Below, in pieces: positions 42,877-53,000 of a DNA stretch of 64,000 bases. Position 1 is the first letter of the stretch; each line of letters begins with the position of its first letter. The position numbers and the translations under genes were made by a program. The notes beneath the pieces were generated by a model. It was given only the letters and a program-made list of their open reading frames with translations. It did no database searches and was not told the origin of the DNA. Source of the stretch: Nemertoderma westbladi (lineage: Eukaryota; Xenacoelomorpha; Nemertodermatida; Nemertodermatidae); NCBI GenBank assembly GCA_032718475.1, contig JAUCBJ010002638.1:1-64000 (forward strand), given 5' to 3'.

Positions 42877-43155
42877 ATGAATAACGAACTTGAAACATTC
42901 ATGAGAGAACGAAGCTTGGACGAGTTCATTCCTCGGATGGTAACCGACAAGATAAGCCCAGAAGTTATATTACTACCAAATGACGTTGAACTGAAACTTT
43001 ACTTACCAGCATACGGCGACCGAGTTTCTGTAAAGGCATTTTGTAGGCAGATGAACGGTGCCAGTAGTTCTAATAATCCTAAACCATCATCTGAATCGAA
43101 CGCCGATTCTAATGGAAATACTGTATTGGATAGGATACGAAATAGGCTGGGATAG
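42877..43155 (+). CDS. small protein with SAM-like segment, possibly a first exon
   Basis: An ATG at 42877, 95 bases after the 3' LTR, opens 92 codons. Residues 4-52 (FMRERSLDEFIPRMVTDKIS, a hydrophobic stretch, then YLPAYGDRVSVKAFCRQM) have the pattern of a sterile-alpha-motif five-helix bundle, in which the last helix follows GDRxxxKAF. A Ser/Asn-rich segment and NTVLDRIRNRLG follow before the stop. SAM domains mediate protein-protein contacts. The frame could be a complete small gene or the 5' part of a spliced gene; I see no firm donor. Its closeness to the LTR means LTR-driven transcription is possible. Confidence 0.45.
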   Translation: MNNELETFMRERSLDEFIPRMVTDKISPEVILLPNDVELKLYLPAYGDRVSVKAFCRQMNGASSSNNPKPSSESNADSNGNTVLDRIRNRLG

Positions 43156-43315
43156 CTAAAGGTTCAAAACGAATCCAAGATCAGGATTTTAATATGAAAG
43201 GTAATACATATGCTAAGAAATCTTGCACGAGGTTGGAGCTTGGTTGGCTTCACTGCCGATTTTTTCCTCCAATTTCCCTCCAATTTAGTTCTCCTATGTT
43301 ACAACAACCAATCAA

Positions 43316-43485
43316 ACAACTTCAAATTTGTAATATTAACGTAAATGGTCGTTAGAGCTATCATGAGGACTCGTGTTAGCTAACACGAGGGCTCGTGTTA
43401 CTAACACGAGGGCTCGTATTACTAACATGAGGGCTCATGATAGCTCTAACGACCATTTACGTTAATATTACAAATTTGAAGTTGT
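43316..43485. repeat. perfect foldback: 52-bp arms around three small palindromes
   Basis: 43316-43367 is the exact reverse complement of 43434-43485. The 66-bp spacer consists of three tandem units of the CTCGTGTTA...TAACACGAG type. The first is the perfect 20-bp palindrome CTCGTGTTAGCTAACACGAG; the next is palindromic around one central base; the third has one mismatch. The single strand would fold into a long stem topped by smaller hairpins. It lies about 370 bp upstream of DHFR. Confidence 0.97.
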
Positions 43486-43488
43486 ATA

Positions 43489-43527
43489 GGGAAGGGACAT
43501 GAAAATATATTTTTCATGTCCCTTCCC
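43489..43527. repeat. second hairpin: 17-bp perfect arms, 5-base loop
   Basis: GGGAAGGGACATGAAAA and its exact reverse complement flank TATAT. It starts 3 bases after the larger foldback, so both are probably parts of one inserted element. Confidence 0.95.
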
Positions 43528-43853
43528 GGGCTCCGTAGATTGGAGCTTGGGGGTGTATAGAAAAAAATAATAATAATAGCTGGACAAAATGAGCCCCCTT
43601 TTCAGTCAATTATATTACCGCCCGCCGTTTTGTAATCAATGTCAATATCACCGTCACCGATGTCGATAAACCCATTATTGCTGACCATAAATAATGTATT
43701 GTTTTGTGTAAACTGAAAAGCGAAACCACCCTGTTATTATTATAGATGTTCCTTGTTCTTATCACTAAATTAAAAAACTCAGTTCAGTTGTACTTACATT
43801 CGATAATTACACGATAAGCAAACCAGCCTCACTGTGTGTCACTAACACAGACG
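43528..43853. promoter_or_regulatory. 5' flank of DHFR, candidate promoter
   Basis: About 330 bases between the foldbacks and the DHFR start. It contains the GC-rich word ACCGCCCGCCGTTTTG near 43617-43632, reminiscent of Sp1/E2F-type sites that are common in DHFR promoters. No TATA box at the expected distance. Confidence 0.3.
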
Positions 43854-44462
43854 ATGAACGACTTCCAACCACGAAATGCAACGTCATCCAACAAACTCCT
43901 CCCACTGCGTCTAATGGCGGCAGTAACCCCTAGCAACGGTATAGCTTACCAAGGCAGTCAACCGTGGCCCGCGCTGCCTAGTGACTTATCTATGTTCGAC
44001 CAGGAAACTTCCCGAGTCGGATCGGATGGGAAAATAAACGCCGTGGTTATGGGCCGGAAGACATGGTTAGCCTTACCGAAAGTCCACCACACCACGTTGT
44101 TACGTCATCGCTACAACGTTGTGCTGTCTCGCAGTCTATCTACGCCGCCTAGCGGTGCGAACGCGATATTCTCTACGTTGGACGCGGCTGTTGATTCGTT
44201 ATCTCGACGTTCCTATATCGATAAATTGTTTATCATCGGCGGTGCCGATGTTTACAGAGAGGCTCTCCTCCACCCGACGTGTTTCCGGTTACATATAACC
44301 CGCGTTCTTCGCGACTACTCTTGCGATACGTTCTTCCCGCAGTTCGACACCACTTCCTACAAACTCCTCGCTCCCAACGCCGAAGGTACAGAACATATCG
44401 ACAGGGAGGTCCAAGAGGAATGCGGTGTTAAGTTTTACTTCGAAGTATACGAGAAAATATAA
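43854..44462 (+). CDS. dhfr: dihydrofolate reductase, single exon
   Basis: Reduces dihydrofolate to tetrahydrofolate with NADPH, feeding thymidylate and purine synthesis. I start at the ATG at 43854 (202 residues); the open frame extends 18 bases further without an ATG. After a non-conserved N-terminus of about 18 residues it shows the DHFR blocks: LMAAVTPSNGIAYQGSQPWP, VVMGRKTW (65-71), the NVVLSRSL strand, FIIGGADVYREAL (cofactor loop) and DTFFPQFD, ending KFYFEVYEKI as in animal DHFRs. The substrate-binding acid, glutamate in vertebrates, appears here as D44 in PALPSDLSMF, the residue used by bacterial enzymes. Animals typically have about 187 residues and several introns; this gene has none. 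The C-terminal match to animal enzymes argues against bacterial origin. It is convergent with POLD1. Confidence 0.95.
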   Translation: MNDFQPRNATSSNKLLPLRLMAAVTPSNGIAYQGSQPWPALPSDLSMFDQETSRVGSDGKINAVVMGRKTWLALPKVHHTTLLRHRYNVVLSRSLSTPPSGANAIFSTLDAAVDSLSRRSYIDKLFIIGGADVYREALLHPTCFRLHITRVLRDYSCDTFFPQFDTTSYKLLAPNAEGTEHIDREVQEECGVKFYFEVYEKI

Positions 44463-44669
44463 AAGTTCACCCTCATTTCATGTCAATCCCTTCAAAAATA
44501 GTTAATAATGTTTTATGATTGGGATCTTTTTGCATACAATATAATCTCGAAACGGAAACACTGAATATGCTACAGCTGTTATTTGCTTCGAATTTCCTAT
44601 GGTGAGGAATGAATTTTTATTGCTTCGAGAGTCCCAGTCCCCCCTATTTGGAATTTGGGGAATTTGATT

Positions 44670-44695
44670 GGGGGGGGGGGGGGGGGGGGGGGGGG
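44670..44695. repeat. poly(G) tract, 26 nt
   Basis: Uninterrupted G run on the + strand about 200 bases past the DHFR stop, thus on its coding strand and possibly in its 3' UTR. Confidence 0.95.
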
Positions 44696-45100
44696 TATAA
44701 TAACACTGGTACATAAAATAACATCGGTGATGGATACAGTATACAGTACTACTACTACCGGTACTACATTGGTTTCCATTTGTTTGTTATTTTTTTCCTT
44801 TTAGACCGGACCTAGGATACATCAAAGGTTTAAGGTTTCATATCAAAAACTATGTGTCTCGGTATCACCATAAATATTTAGCATACCAAATTTAATACAA
44901 AACCACTGTATATATTTGTTTTAGCTACTGGATAGGGTAAGAAGAAATCTATTGTTTGTATTTAAATCCGTAAAGTTCTGAAATTTTAACACAATTCTAG
45001 TCTGTGAATACATCTATGAACCTTTTCGTGAAGATGAACCAAAAAAAGTAAAACTGTTTCGCTCGAATAAACCCCAAAATCGGGAGAAAATAGAAGTGCT

Positions 45101-45123
45101 GGGGGGGGGGGGGGGGGGGGGGG
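45101..45123. repeat. poly(G) tract, 23 nt
   Basis: Uninterrupted G run on the + strand, the second within 450 bases. Confidence 0.95.
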
Positions 45124-46044
45124 TGCTGGTGCTAAGGTTTTTTACGCTGGTATATCACCATCACGTTCATATTATAGTACGACCATCACAATCAATGTTA
45201 TTTATTCAACAGTATTTGATCATGGTTTAAAGTGACAGTGAGATAAGTTAAATTAATAAAATATGATATGAAACCTAACATATACAATATGATTTATTAA
45301 TAATCATACTAACAGAATAACAAGTAGCACTATCAAATTGCATATCAAATGATCACTGAGTAGGTTTAATAACGCTAACGGTTGGTGTTATAAGTATGAA
45401 ATATAAGGGGAAGGTTTAAAAATGTCACAACTTTTCTACTGAAAGGGAACAATCTTGGAATTTTCACAGAAATTCATTTAACATTGTATATTTAAAAAAA
45501 ATTTAACTTTTTAAGGAACGTTATAGAATAAAAAATATGTTCTAGAATATTGTTTAAAAATCGGAACAACAACTAGCTAGTTTTGAAAATTATTTTTATT
45601 CCCAAATTGTAACATTACTCAACGCCGTTAGTATTAACAGCGAGTTGTTATTTAGCAATTTACAACTTTAGAGGACATTACCGCATTGTATTGGCCTGTA
45701 CATTTAGTATTGTATTAGGTGTTATCCGTTAAGTAATGTCCCCTTAGTGGACATTATTAACGCCGTCATTGGTTACCACGTAAACAATAGTTGGTATTTA
45801 TTATTAATTGCCTGACAGCCAGATAAGCCTACTGCATTACCTACCGGTAGCTATTAATAACCAGTAGCTATAAACTATTACCATGGCTCCAAACGCCACC
45901 ATAAATATAAGCTAACTTATTTATAAAATATTTTATGTCAGTTTTACGTTTATTTATACAGCAACTAATATCATTTGTGCAGTTTCTATCACTTATAATG
46001 TTATGTAGGCTTTTCGTAATGTTAAAATTTTGGAATAAAACTAC

Positions 46045-46168
46045 ATACATACTTGTTGCAAAGTACTTTACAGTGTTCTGATCCTCGTGGCTTTATTTTC
46101 TCTCACTCGCTAACGTTCGTTCGTGTAACAAAGCCACTGTAAAGTACTACTTTACACACAAGTATGTA
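46045..46168. repeat. imperfect foldback element, about 124 bp
   Basis: The left arm, TACATACTTGTTGCAAAGTA then CTTTACAGTG, pairs with the right arm CACTGTAAAGTACTACTTTA then CACACAAGTATGTA, with a small insertion in one arm. The spacer holds a TCACTCGCTAACGTTCGTTCG segment. Non-coding. Confidence 0.6.
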
Positions 46169-46568
46169 AATAGTTATTACAATTTTTGAAAAAAGTTATA
46201 GAATGATATTTATTTATAACATTGTGTGAAAATTAGCACTTTCTGCGTTGTGACCCTGAGAGTATTCATGTCCCGGACGAGCGCAGCGAGGGATGTTTAC
46301 ATAAATAGACAGGGTTCTTAATAGCTGAATAGTGCCTGTTTCAAACAATGATGGAAGTAGCGCGTCCGAATTGTCCAGACATATTAAGAAGAACAAAGAA
46401 GGACAGAGTTGTAACAGACATTATTGAATAATTGATATTGCACTTATATTAAGTAATTACAAAATGATTGGCAAATATCAGTAATAAATACAGAGTCAGT
46501 AAACACTGTTCTAATTATAATTAACCTAATTAATATAGAGAGTAACTGACCACGACTGGCTATAACAA

Positions 46569-47197
46569 TTACCAGGACGGAAGACCGAAACGAGCGATTA
46601 CTTTGTCCTGTGCCGATATATCTTTCTGGGCCTTCATTCTCATATAGAATATGGGGCAGTCGTTGTTGGTGCATATGACTTCCTCGTGCAGACTTCCCTG
46701 GCAACGCTGACACTGGGTCCACAGACGGTTGTACTTCTCCTCCAGCCCCTGCAGACTAGAGACTTCCTTCTGGTAGACTTCACCCACCTTCGGCATACAG
46801 TAGTCACAGACCGCGGTGTCGCTATCCATTGCCGATCGGCAACTTATACAAGAAGACTTCTTCTGAACGAACCCGGACAGACCCCCGACCTTAGAGGAGA
46901 CGGACACCCTGGTCAGGGTGTGGTCTCCTTTCAGAAGAACCGATTCGGCTTTAGTGTCACCTAGAATAGGTTCGAATATCCGTAACATCGGTTTACTCAG
47001 CTGGTTGTCAAGGTAGTATTTGGTATCTATGGAGAGGTTGTTTTCTAGAACGTACATAGGATCTTCAGCCTTCTCGTAGGCGGCGGCGCCTTTGGTAGAG
47101 GCGACGATGACGTAGGGAATGCGGTCGCCTAGACTAGGGGCCGAACCTGGGTCCCTTTGTTTCATCCTATTGGCTAACTCAACGTGGGCTTGTTTAC
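46569..47197 (-). CDS. POLD1: DNA polymerase delta catalytic subunit, last coding exon
   Basis: After an acceptor (TTATTATAATTAG) at 47198 the exon completes a glycine codon split across the intron, reads [20 protein letters not shown], and ends at a stop at 46569. It carries the end of the thumb ([20 protein letters not shown]) and both C-terminal cysteine clusters: Cys[19 protein letters not shown] (about 46800-46851), and Cys[20 protein letters not shown]. CysA holds zinc and helps PCNA binding; CysB holds the 4Fe-4S cluster and contacts the B subunit. All eight cysteines are present. The ending FGLPSW is close to that of other animals. Joined with the two upstream exons it gives 858 residues. 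Confidence 0.96.
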
Positions 47198-47724
47198 CTA
47201 ATTATTATAAGGGGAGCATTAATAACTAATTTGTCTTGTCGTATTATGTATTATCATATCGTGGCCATAAGATCAGAACAGAGGAATGGGAAGATACGAT
47301 GAACAATTGTAAAATAGGGCTTAGCTAGTGGCTATCAGTAAATAATTTTGAAAGAAAAAACTGTTTTTTAGTTATTTTTCATAAAGGAAGATTAACATTA
47401 ATCTCCTGTGTCTGTTGTTTTAACTTAATCACAGGGTTATTTATCACAGATGTAGAACAACCCACACAATTTCAATGACTCGGGTTTGTGTGTGGTGGTG
47501 TGGTTTGTTTTACCTCTGATATTTTACATCTTTAATGTTGTTTTGGTTCTACTATATAGCAATATCTTTTAAATGGATCAATATAACAAATTATAATAAA
47601 GCGTAATGCCATCTTGCGTCATTTTAGTGAAGAAATAATTTAGATAATAAAGTTTGTAAATAAATATTTCAGGCTGCTGGTTATTCGTAAGTGTCTGAAA
47701 CTTTTATCAATCCTACTGAATTAC
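47198..47724 (-). other. POLD1 intron (527 bp)
   Basis: Bounded on the - strand by GCAG|GTAATT at 47725/47724 and by ATTAG|GTAAAC at 47198/47197. AT-rich with no feature inside. The splice keeps the frame exactly and rebuilds the conserved AGKQAHVEL junction. Confidence 0.9.
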
Positions 47725-49018
47725 CTGCGTATTCCTCGGATGTTTTAGTCAACTCTTTGCTGATAACCAGTTGGGAGATATCGATTCTGTTACACAGCAG
47801 GTCCGAGATGGTCTGTTTAGCAAACTCCACGGCCCCCGAGGGGTCGCGTTCTATTAGCAACTTCCGGAGACACACATTGAGCATGTTGGCGACGAAGGGG
47901 CAGTTGTCCCGTCTGACAGTCTCCAAACCCTTGCAGTCCATCTTATCGTGGGTTTCCGCTCTCGTGTAAAACAGACCCGCGTATCGCTTCTTGTTGATAA
48001 GGAGATACGGGAAGTAACATTTCTCGAACTCTAACTTTATCGGGGGCGGGAAGTCACTGGTTATGTACTCGGCGGCCTGTTTCCCCAACTTCATGGACTC
48101 CGCCACGGTGTCGCATCCGAAACGCACCATAACGGAGTCGGTGTCGCCGTAGATGACCTTGGCGTCGGCGTCGTAGCCGTTGGCCACGTTGAATCGATCC
48201 TCGACCAGCTGTTTCGAGCGCTCGATCATAGAGCGACCGAACGCAGTCACGCTCTGCGAGATCTCGAGACACGGCAGCTTCCCGACCTGAGCGCCGGTGA
48301 ACCCGTACACTGAGTTCGCACTCACTTTCAGGGCCAACTGCCGACCATCGAGAACTTTCCTTTTGAACTCGTCCGTTTCTGACTTCAATTCGGCTTTCGC
48401 TTTCTTCCGAGCGGAAAGTAAACTTTCTAGAATATCCGGGAGTAAACCTCGTCGCAGATTCTTCTTAACAAAATAATTACCCGAGGGAGTTTTAATATAA
48501 TCTTCAGGGTCTAAAGATTTCAAAGCCGTTGGTTTGAGTAGCGAAGTGTAGCAAAGGTTATGAGCCATCATGATAGAAGGGTAAAGGGAGGAGAAATCAA
48601 GAGTTGCTATGGGGACATCGTAATAGCCTCTACAGGGTTCAATGACCGTGGCCCCTGTGTATTCCTCCCCAGACTCGCCTCTGTAGGTGGGTAACACAAG
48701 GTCCTGTTGTTTAGCCTGTCTGAGGAGTTGAGAAACCACCTTTATCTGTTGGCCCCGAGTTAGGAGGTAGTTTAAAGGGACTCCCGTCACTCTGGCCATC
48801 TCCATGTAGTTAATGAGAGACATAAGTTTGTCTAGTAGACGCAGCGGGAGGTAGGCGTCCTTCATGCAGTAGACGGCTATGCGTCTCCGCGTCTGCGCGT
48901 TGCCCCTGTGTAGGTCTGTTATTATGGAGTGGTGGACCGCCTCTTTCTGCTCCTGTAGGAAGTGGAAACTGACGGCGTTGAGCGTGTAGGAACGCAGTTT
49001 GTAATCCCGTTGGATTAC
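47725..49018 (-). CDS. POLD1: DNA polymerase delta catalytic subunit, polymerase-domain exon
   Basis: A 1294-base exon following the acceptor CCTCCCACAG at 49019. It begins [20 protein letters not shown] and includes Exo III ([13 protein letters not shown]) and the whole family B palm and fingers: [17 protein letters not shown] (region II), [14 protein letters not shown] (region III), the catalytic YGDTDSVM (region I, 48134-48151 for YGDTDS) and the INKKRYAG motif. All catalytic residues are in place, so the enzyme should be active in lagging-strand synthesis and repair. It ends [11 protein letters not shown] with the donor at 47724. Vertebrates divide this region among many exons; here it is one. 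Confidence 0.97.
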
Positions 49019-49396
49019 CTGTGGGAGGAATAAGGAAAGATAAAATCATATAATAAATATTTTGCGTATGAAAGTTTTATTTTATTCTTGTTACCCATTA
49101 TTCAATTGTTTCTAGCCCAAAGTTGGCTTTCATGCAAATGCAACAGCCAAGATAGAGGACTGTTTGGGTTTCAGTTGTCTCTATTGATATTTTGAAGTAT
49201 ATAATTTGATAGGACAATATGATAATGCTCTCCATGGCAAAAAATATCAACTGACTGACCCTATTGGGGCTCGAACCCGGTACCTAGGTTTCAAACTTCC
49301 GGTATTATTATTACAGTATAGGCATATACTTAATTCACCGTCACTCACCCCACAACAATTCACTTAATATTGATAGTTTTAATTTATTTAACCAAC
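49019..49396 (-). other. POLD1 intron (378 bp)
   Basis: Donor CAG|GTTGGT at 49397/49396, acceptor CCCACAG at 49019, phase 0. No feature inside. Confidence 0.9.
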
Positions 49397-50050
49397 CTGA
49401 AGTAAATCGAACTGAATTCTCCCATCTATAGCGACCACACGATTCTCCCGTCTGCCGAGCTGTTTGCTATTGAACGTGGCGTCCTTTACGACACAACGCA
49501 CACCCAACACCCGGCCCAGAAGTAAGGGGAAACGGTTGACCTTGAGGTGCTCCGCTCGGTTTACTAAATACGGGAGATCGAAGTTCTGGCAGTTGTACCC
49601 GGTGATAATGTCGGGGTCCGACTGTTTAACGAACTCCGCCCAACGCAACAGCAACTCCTCCTCCGTATCCAAGGAAACTACTTGAGATCCAACGATCGGC
49701 GCGCAGGAGTTGAGAGTCATTACGTTACGAACGAACGGATGAGGGTCTCCTTGTCGGATCAGCATGTTAGCGATCTGGATCACTGGATCTTTGTCCGGCG
49801 TTGGGAAGACCCCTTTCCGGGTCGTGCATTCTATATCGAAGCTGAGGATACGGAGGGGAGCCACAGACAGCCAATCGCCTTCCGGTTTGTGGCTGACCAA
49901 TCGGTCCCATGCAACGTCAATCTCCCATTGGCTGGTCGTAAGTCGCGCCTCAGCACGTCTCGGCTGCCATTGGCCCGGGGGTAACTCGATCCAGTTACAC
50001 CCGTAGACACCAGCATCCACCATAAAACGAATCTCAAAGTTAATGTCAGC
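49397..50050 (-). CDS. POLD1: DNA polymerase delta catalytic subunit, exonuclease-domain exon
   Basis: A 654-base exon preceded by the acceptor TTATTTTTAG. It begins ADINFEIRFMVD and holds the proofreading 3'-5' exonuclease motifs: Exo I, SFDIECTTRKG (near 49840), with Asp and Glu present, and Exo II, GYNCQNFDLPYL. Exo III lies in the next exon. It ends RIQFDLLQ at the donor. The N-terminal roughly 250-280 residues of the protein (NTD and uracil-recognition region) are not in the window and must be encoded beyond 64000, on the far side of the satellite, if the gene is complete. Confidence 0.96.
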
Positions 50051-50052
50051 CT

Positions 50053-53000
50053 AAAAATAAATTAAAAGTTATTGTTCTACTTATATTCGAATTAAGTTAT
50101 TGTTCTACTAATATTTGAGTTAAAGTTATTGTTCTACTAATATTAGAGTTAAGTTATTTTTTCTACTAGTATTTGAGTTAAGTTATTGTTCTACTAATAT
50201 TAGAGTTAAGTTATTGTTCTACTAATATTAGAGTTAAGTTATTTTTTCTACTAGTATTTGAGTTAAGTTATTGTTCTACTAATATTAGAGTTAAGTTATT
50301 GTTCTACTAATATTAGAGTTAAGTTATTTTTTCTACTTGTATTTGAGTTAAGTTATTGTTCTACTGGTATTTGAGTTAAAGTTATTGTTGTGCTGATATT
50401 TGAGTTCTGTTATTGTTCTACTAATATTAGAGTTAAGTTATTGTTCTACTAATATTAGAGTTAAGTTATTGTTCTACTAATATTAGAGTTAAGTTATTTT
50501 TTCTACTTGTATTTGAGTTAAGTTATTGTTCTACTGGTATTTGAGTTAAAGTTATTGTTGTGCTGATATTTGAGTTCTGTTATTGTTCTACTAATATTAG
50601 AAGTTATTTTTTCTACTAGTATTTGAGTTAAGTTATTGTTCTACTAATATTAGAGTTAAGTTATTGTTCTACTAATATTAGAGTTAAGTTATTTTTTCTA
50701 CTAGTATTTAAGTTAAGTTATTGTTCTACTAATATTAGAGTTAAGTTATTGTTCTACTAATATTAGAGTTAAGTTATTTTTTCTACTTGTATTTGAGTTA
50801 AGTTATTGTTCTACTGGTATTTGAGTTAAAGTTATTGTTGTGCTGATATTTGAGTTCTGTTATTGTTCTACTAATATTAGAGTTAAGTTATTGTTCTACT
50901 AATATTAGAGTTAAGTTATTGTTCTACTAATATTAGAGTTAAGTTATTTTTTCTACTTGTATTTGAGTTAAGTTATTGTTCTACTGGTATTTGAGTTAAA
51001 GTTATTGTTGTGCTGATATTTGAGTTCTGTTATTGTTCTACTAATATTAGAAGTTATTTTTTCTACTAGTATTTGAGTTAAGTTATTGTTCTACTAATAT
51101 TAGAGTTAAGTTATTGTTCTACTAATATTAGAGTTAAGTTATTTTTTCTACTAGTATTTGAGTTAAGTTATTGTTCTACTAATATTAGAGTTAAGTTATT
51201 GTTCTACTAATATTAGAGTTAAGTTATTTTTTCTACTTGTATTTGAGTTAAGTTATTGTTCTACTGGTATTTGAGTTAAAGTTATTGTTGTGCTGATATT
51301 TGAGTTCTGTTATTGTTCTACTAATATTAGAGTTAAGTTATTGTTCTGCTGATATTTGAGTTAAGTTATTGTTCTACTAGTGTTTGAGTTAAGTTATTTT
51401 TTCTACTAGTATTTGAGTTAAGTTATTGTTCTACTAATATTAGAGTTAAGTTATTTTTTCTACTAGTATTTGAGTTAAGTTATTGTTCTACTAATATTAG
51501 AGTTAAGTTATTGTTCTACTAATATTAGAGTTAAGTTATTTTTTCTACTAGTATTTGAGTTAAGTTATTGTTCTACTAATATTAGAGTTAAGTTATTGTT
51601 CTACTAATATTAGAGTTAAGTTATTTTTTCTACTTGTATTTGAGTTAAGTTATTGTTCTACTGGTATTTGAGTTAAAGTTATTGTTGTGCTGATATTTGA
51701 GTTCTGTTATTGTTCTACTAATATTAGAGTTAAGTTATTGTTCTACTAATATTAGAGTTAAGTTATTGTTCTACTAATATTAGAGTTAAGTTATTTTTTC
51801 TACTTGTATTTGAGTTAAGTTATTGTTCTACTGGTATTTGAGTTAAAGTTATTGTTGTGCTGATATTTGAGTTCTGTTATTGTTCTACTAATATTAGAAG
51901 TTATTTTTTCTACTAGTATTTGAGTTAAGTTATTGTTCTACTAATATTAGAGTTAAGTTATTGTTCTACTAATATTAGAGTTAAGTTATTTTTTCTACTA
52001 GTATTTGAGTTAAGTTATTGTTCTACTAATATTAGAGTTAAGTTATTGTTCTACTAATATTAGAGTTAAGTTATTTTTTCTACTTGTATTTGAGTTAAGT
52101 TATTGTTCTACTGGTATTTGAGTTAAAGTTATTGTTGTGCTGATATTTGAGTTCTGTTATTGTTCTACTAATATTAGAGTTAAGTTATTGTTCTACTAAT
52201 ATTAGAGTTAAGTTATTTTTTCTACTAGTATTTGAGTTAAGTTATTGTTCTACTAATATTAGAGTTAAGTTATTGTTCTACTAATATTAGAGTTAAGTTA
52301 TTTTTTCTACTTGTATTTGAGTTAAGTTATTGTTCTACTAATATTAGAGTTAAGTTATTTTTTCTACTAGTATTTGAGTTAAGTTATTGTTCTACTAATA
52401 TTAGAGTTAAGTTATTGTTCTACTAATATTAGAGTTAAGTTATTGTTCTACTAATATTAGAGTTAAGTTATTTTTTCTACTAGTATTTGAGTTAAGTTAT
52501 TGTTCTACTAATATTAGAGTTAAGTTATTGTTCTACTAATATTAGAGTTAAGTTATTTTTTCTACTTGTATTTGAGTTAAGTTATTGTTCTACTGGTATT
52601 TGAGTTAAAGTTATTGTTGTGCTGATATTTGAGTTCTGTTATTGTTCTACTAATATTAGAGTTAAGTTATTGTTCTACTAATATTAGAGTTAAGTTATTG
52701 TTCTACTAATATTAGAGTTAAGTTATTTTTTCTACTTGTATTTGAGTTAAGTTATTGTTCTACTGGTATTTGAGTTAAAGTTATTGTTGTGCTGATATTT
52801 GAGTTCTGTTATTGTTCTACTAATATTAGAAGTTATTTTTTCTACTAGTATTTGAGTTAAGTTATTGTTCTACTAATATTAGAGTTAAGTTATTGTTCTA
52901 CTAATATTAGAGTTAAGTTATTTTTTCTACTAGTATTTGAGTTAAGTTATTGTTCTACTAATATTAGAGTTAAGTTATTGTTCTACTAATATTAGAGTTA

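Larger units (their letters stand above)
44463..46568. other. intergenic region between convergent DHFR and POLD1
   Basis: AT-rich, no gene. It holds two long poly(G) tracts (44670-44695 and 45101-45123) and an imperfect foldback at about 46045-46168. The stretch near 46223-46270 resembles 6424-6470 and looks like a dispersed repeat. Confidence 0.55.

Noticed and set aside
43836-43853. Upstream GTG start for DHFR (208 residues)
   Set aside because: A nuclear animal gene would use ATG; the ATG at 43854 is in frame and precedes all conserved sequence.
43854-44462. Bacterial contamination or horizontal transfer as source of DHFR, given Asp44 and no introns
   Set aside because: The C-terminal blocks (DTFFPQFD, KFYFEVYEKI) and length are animal-like; one residue and intronlessness are not enough.
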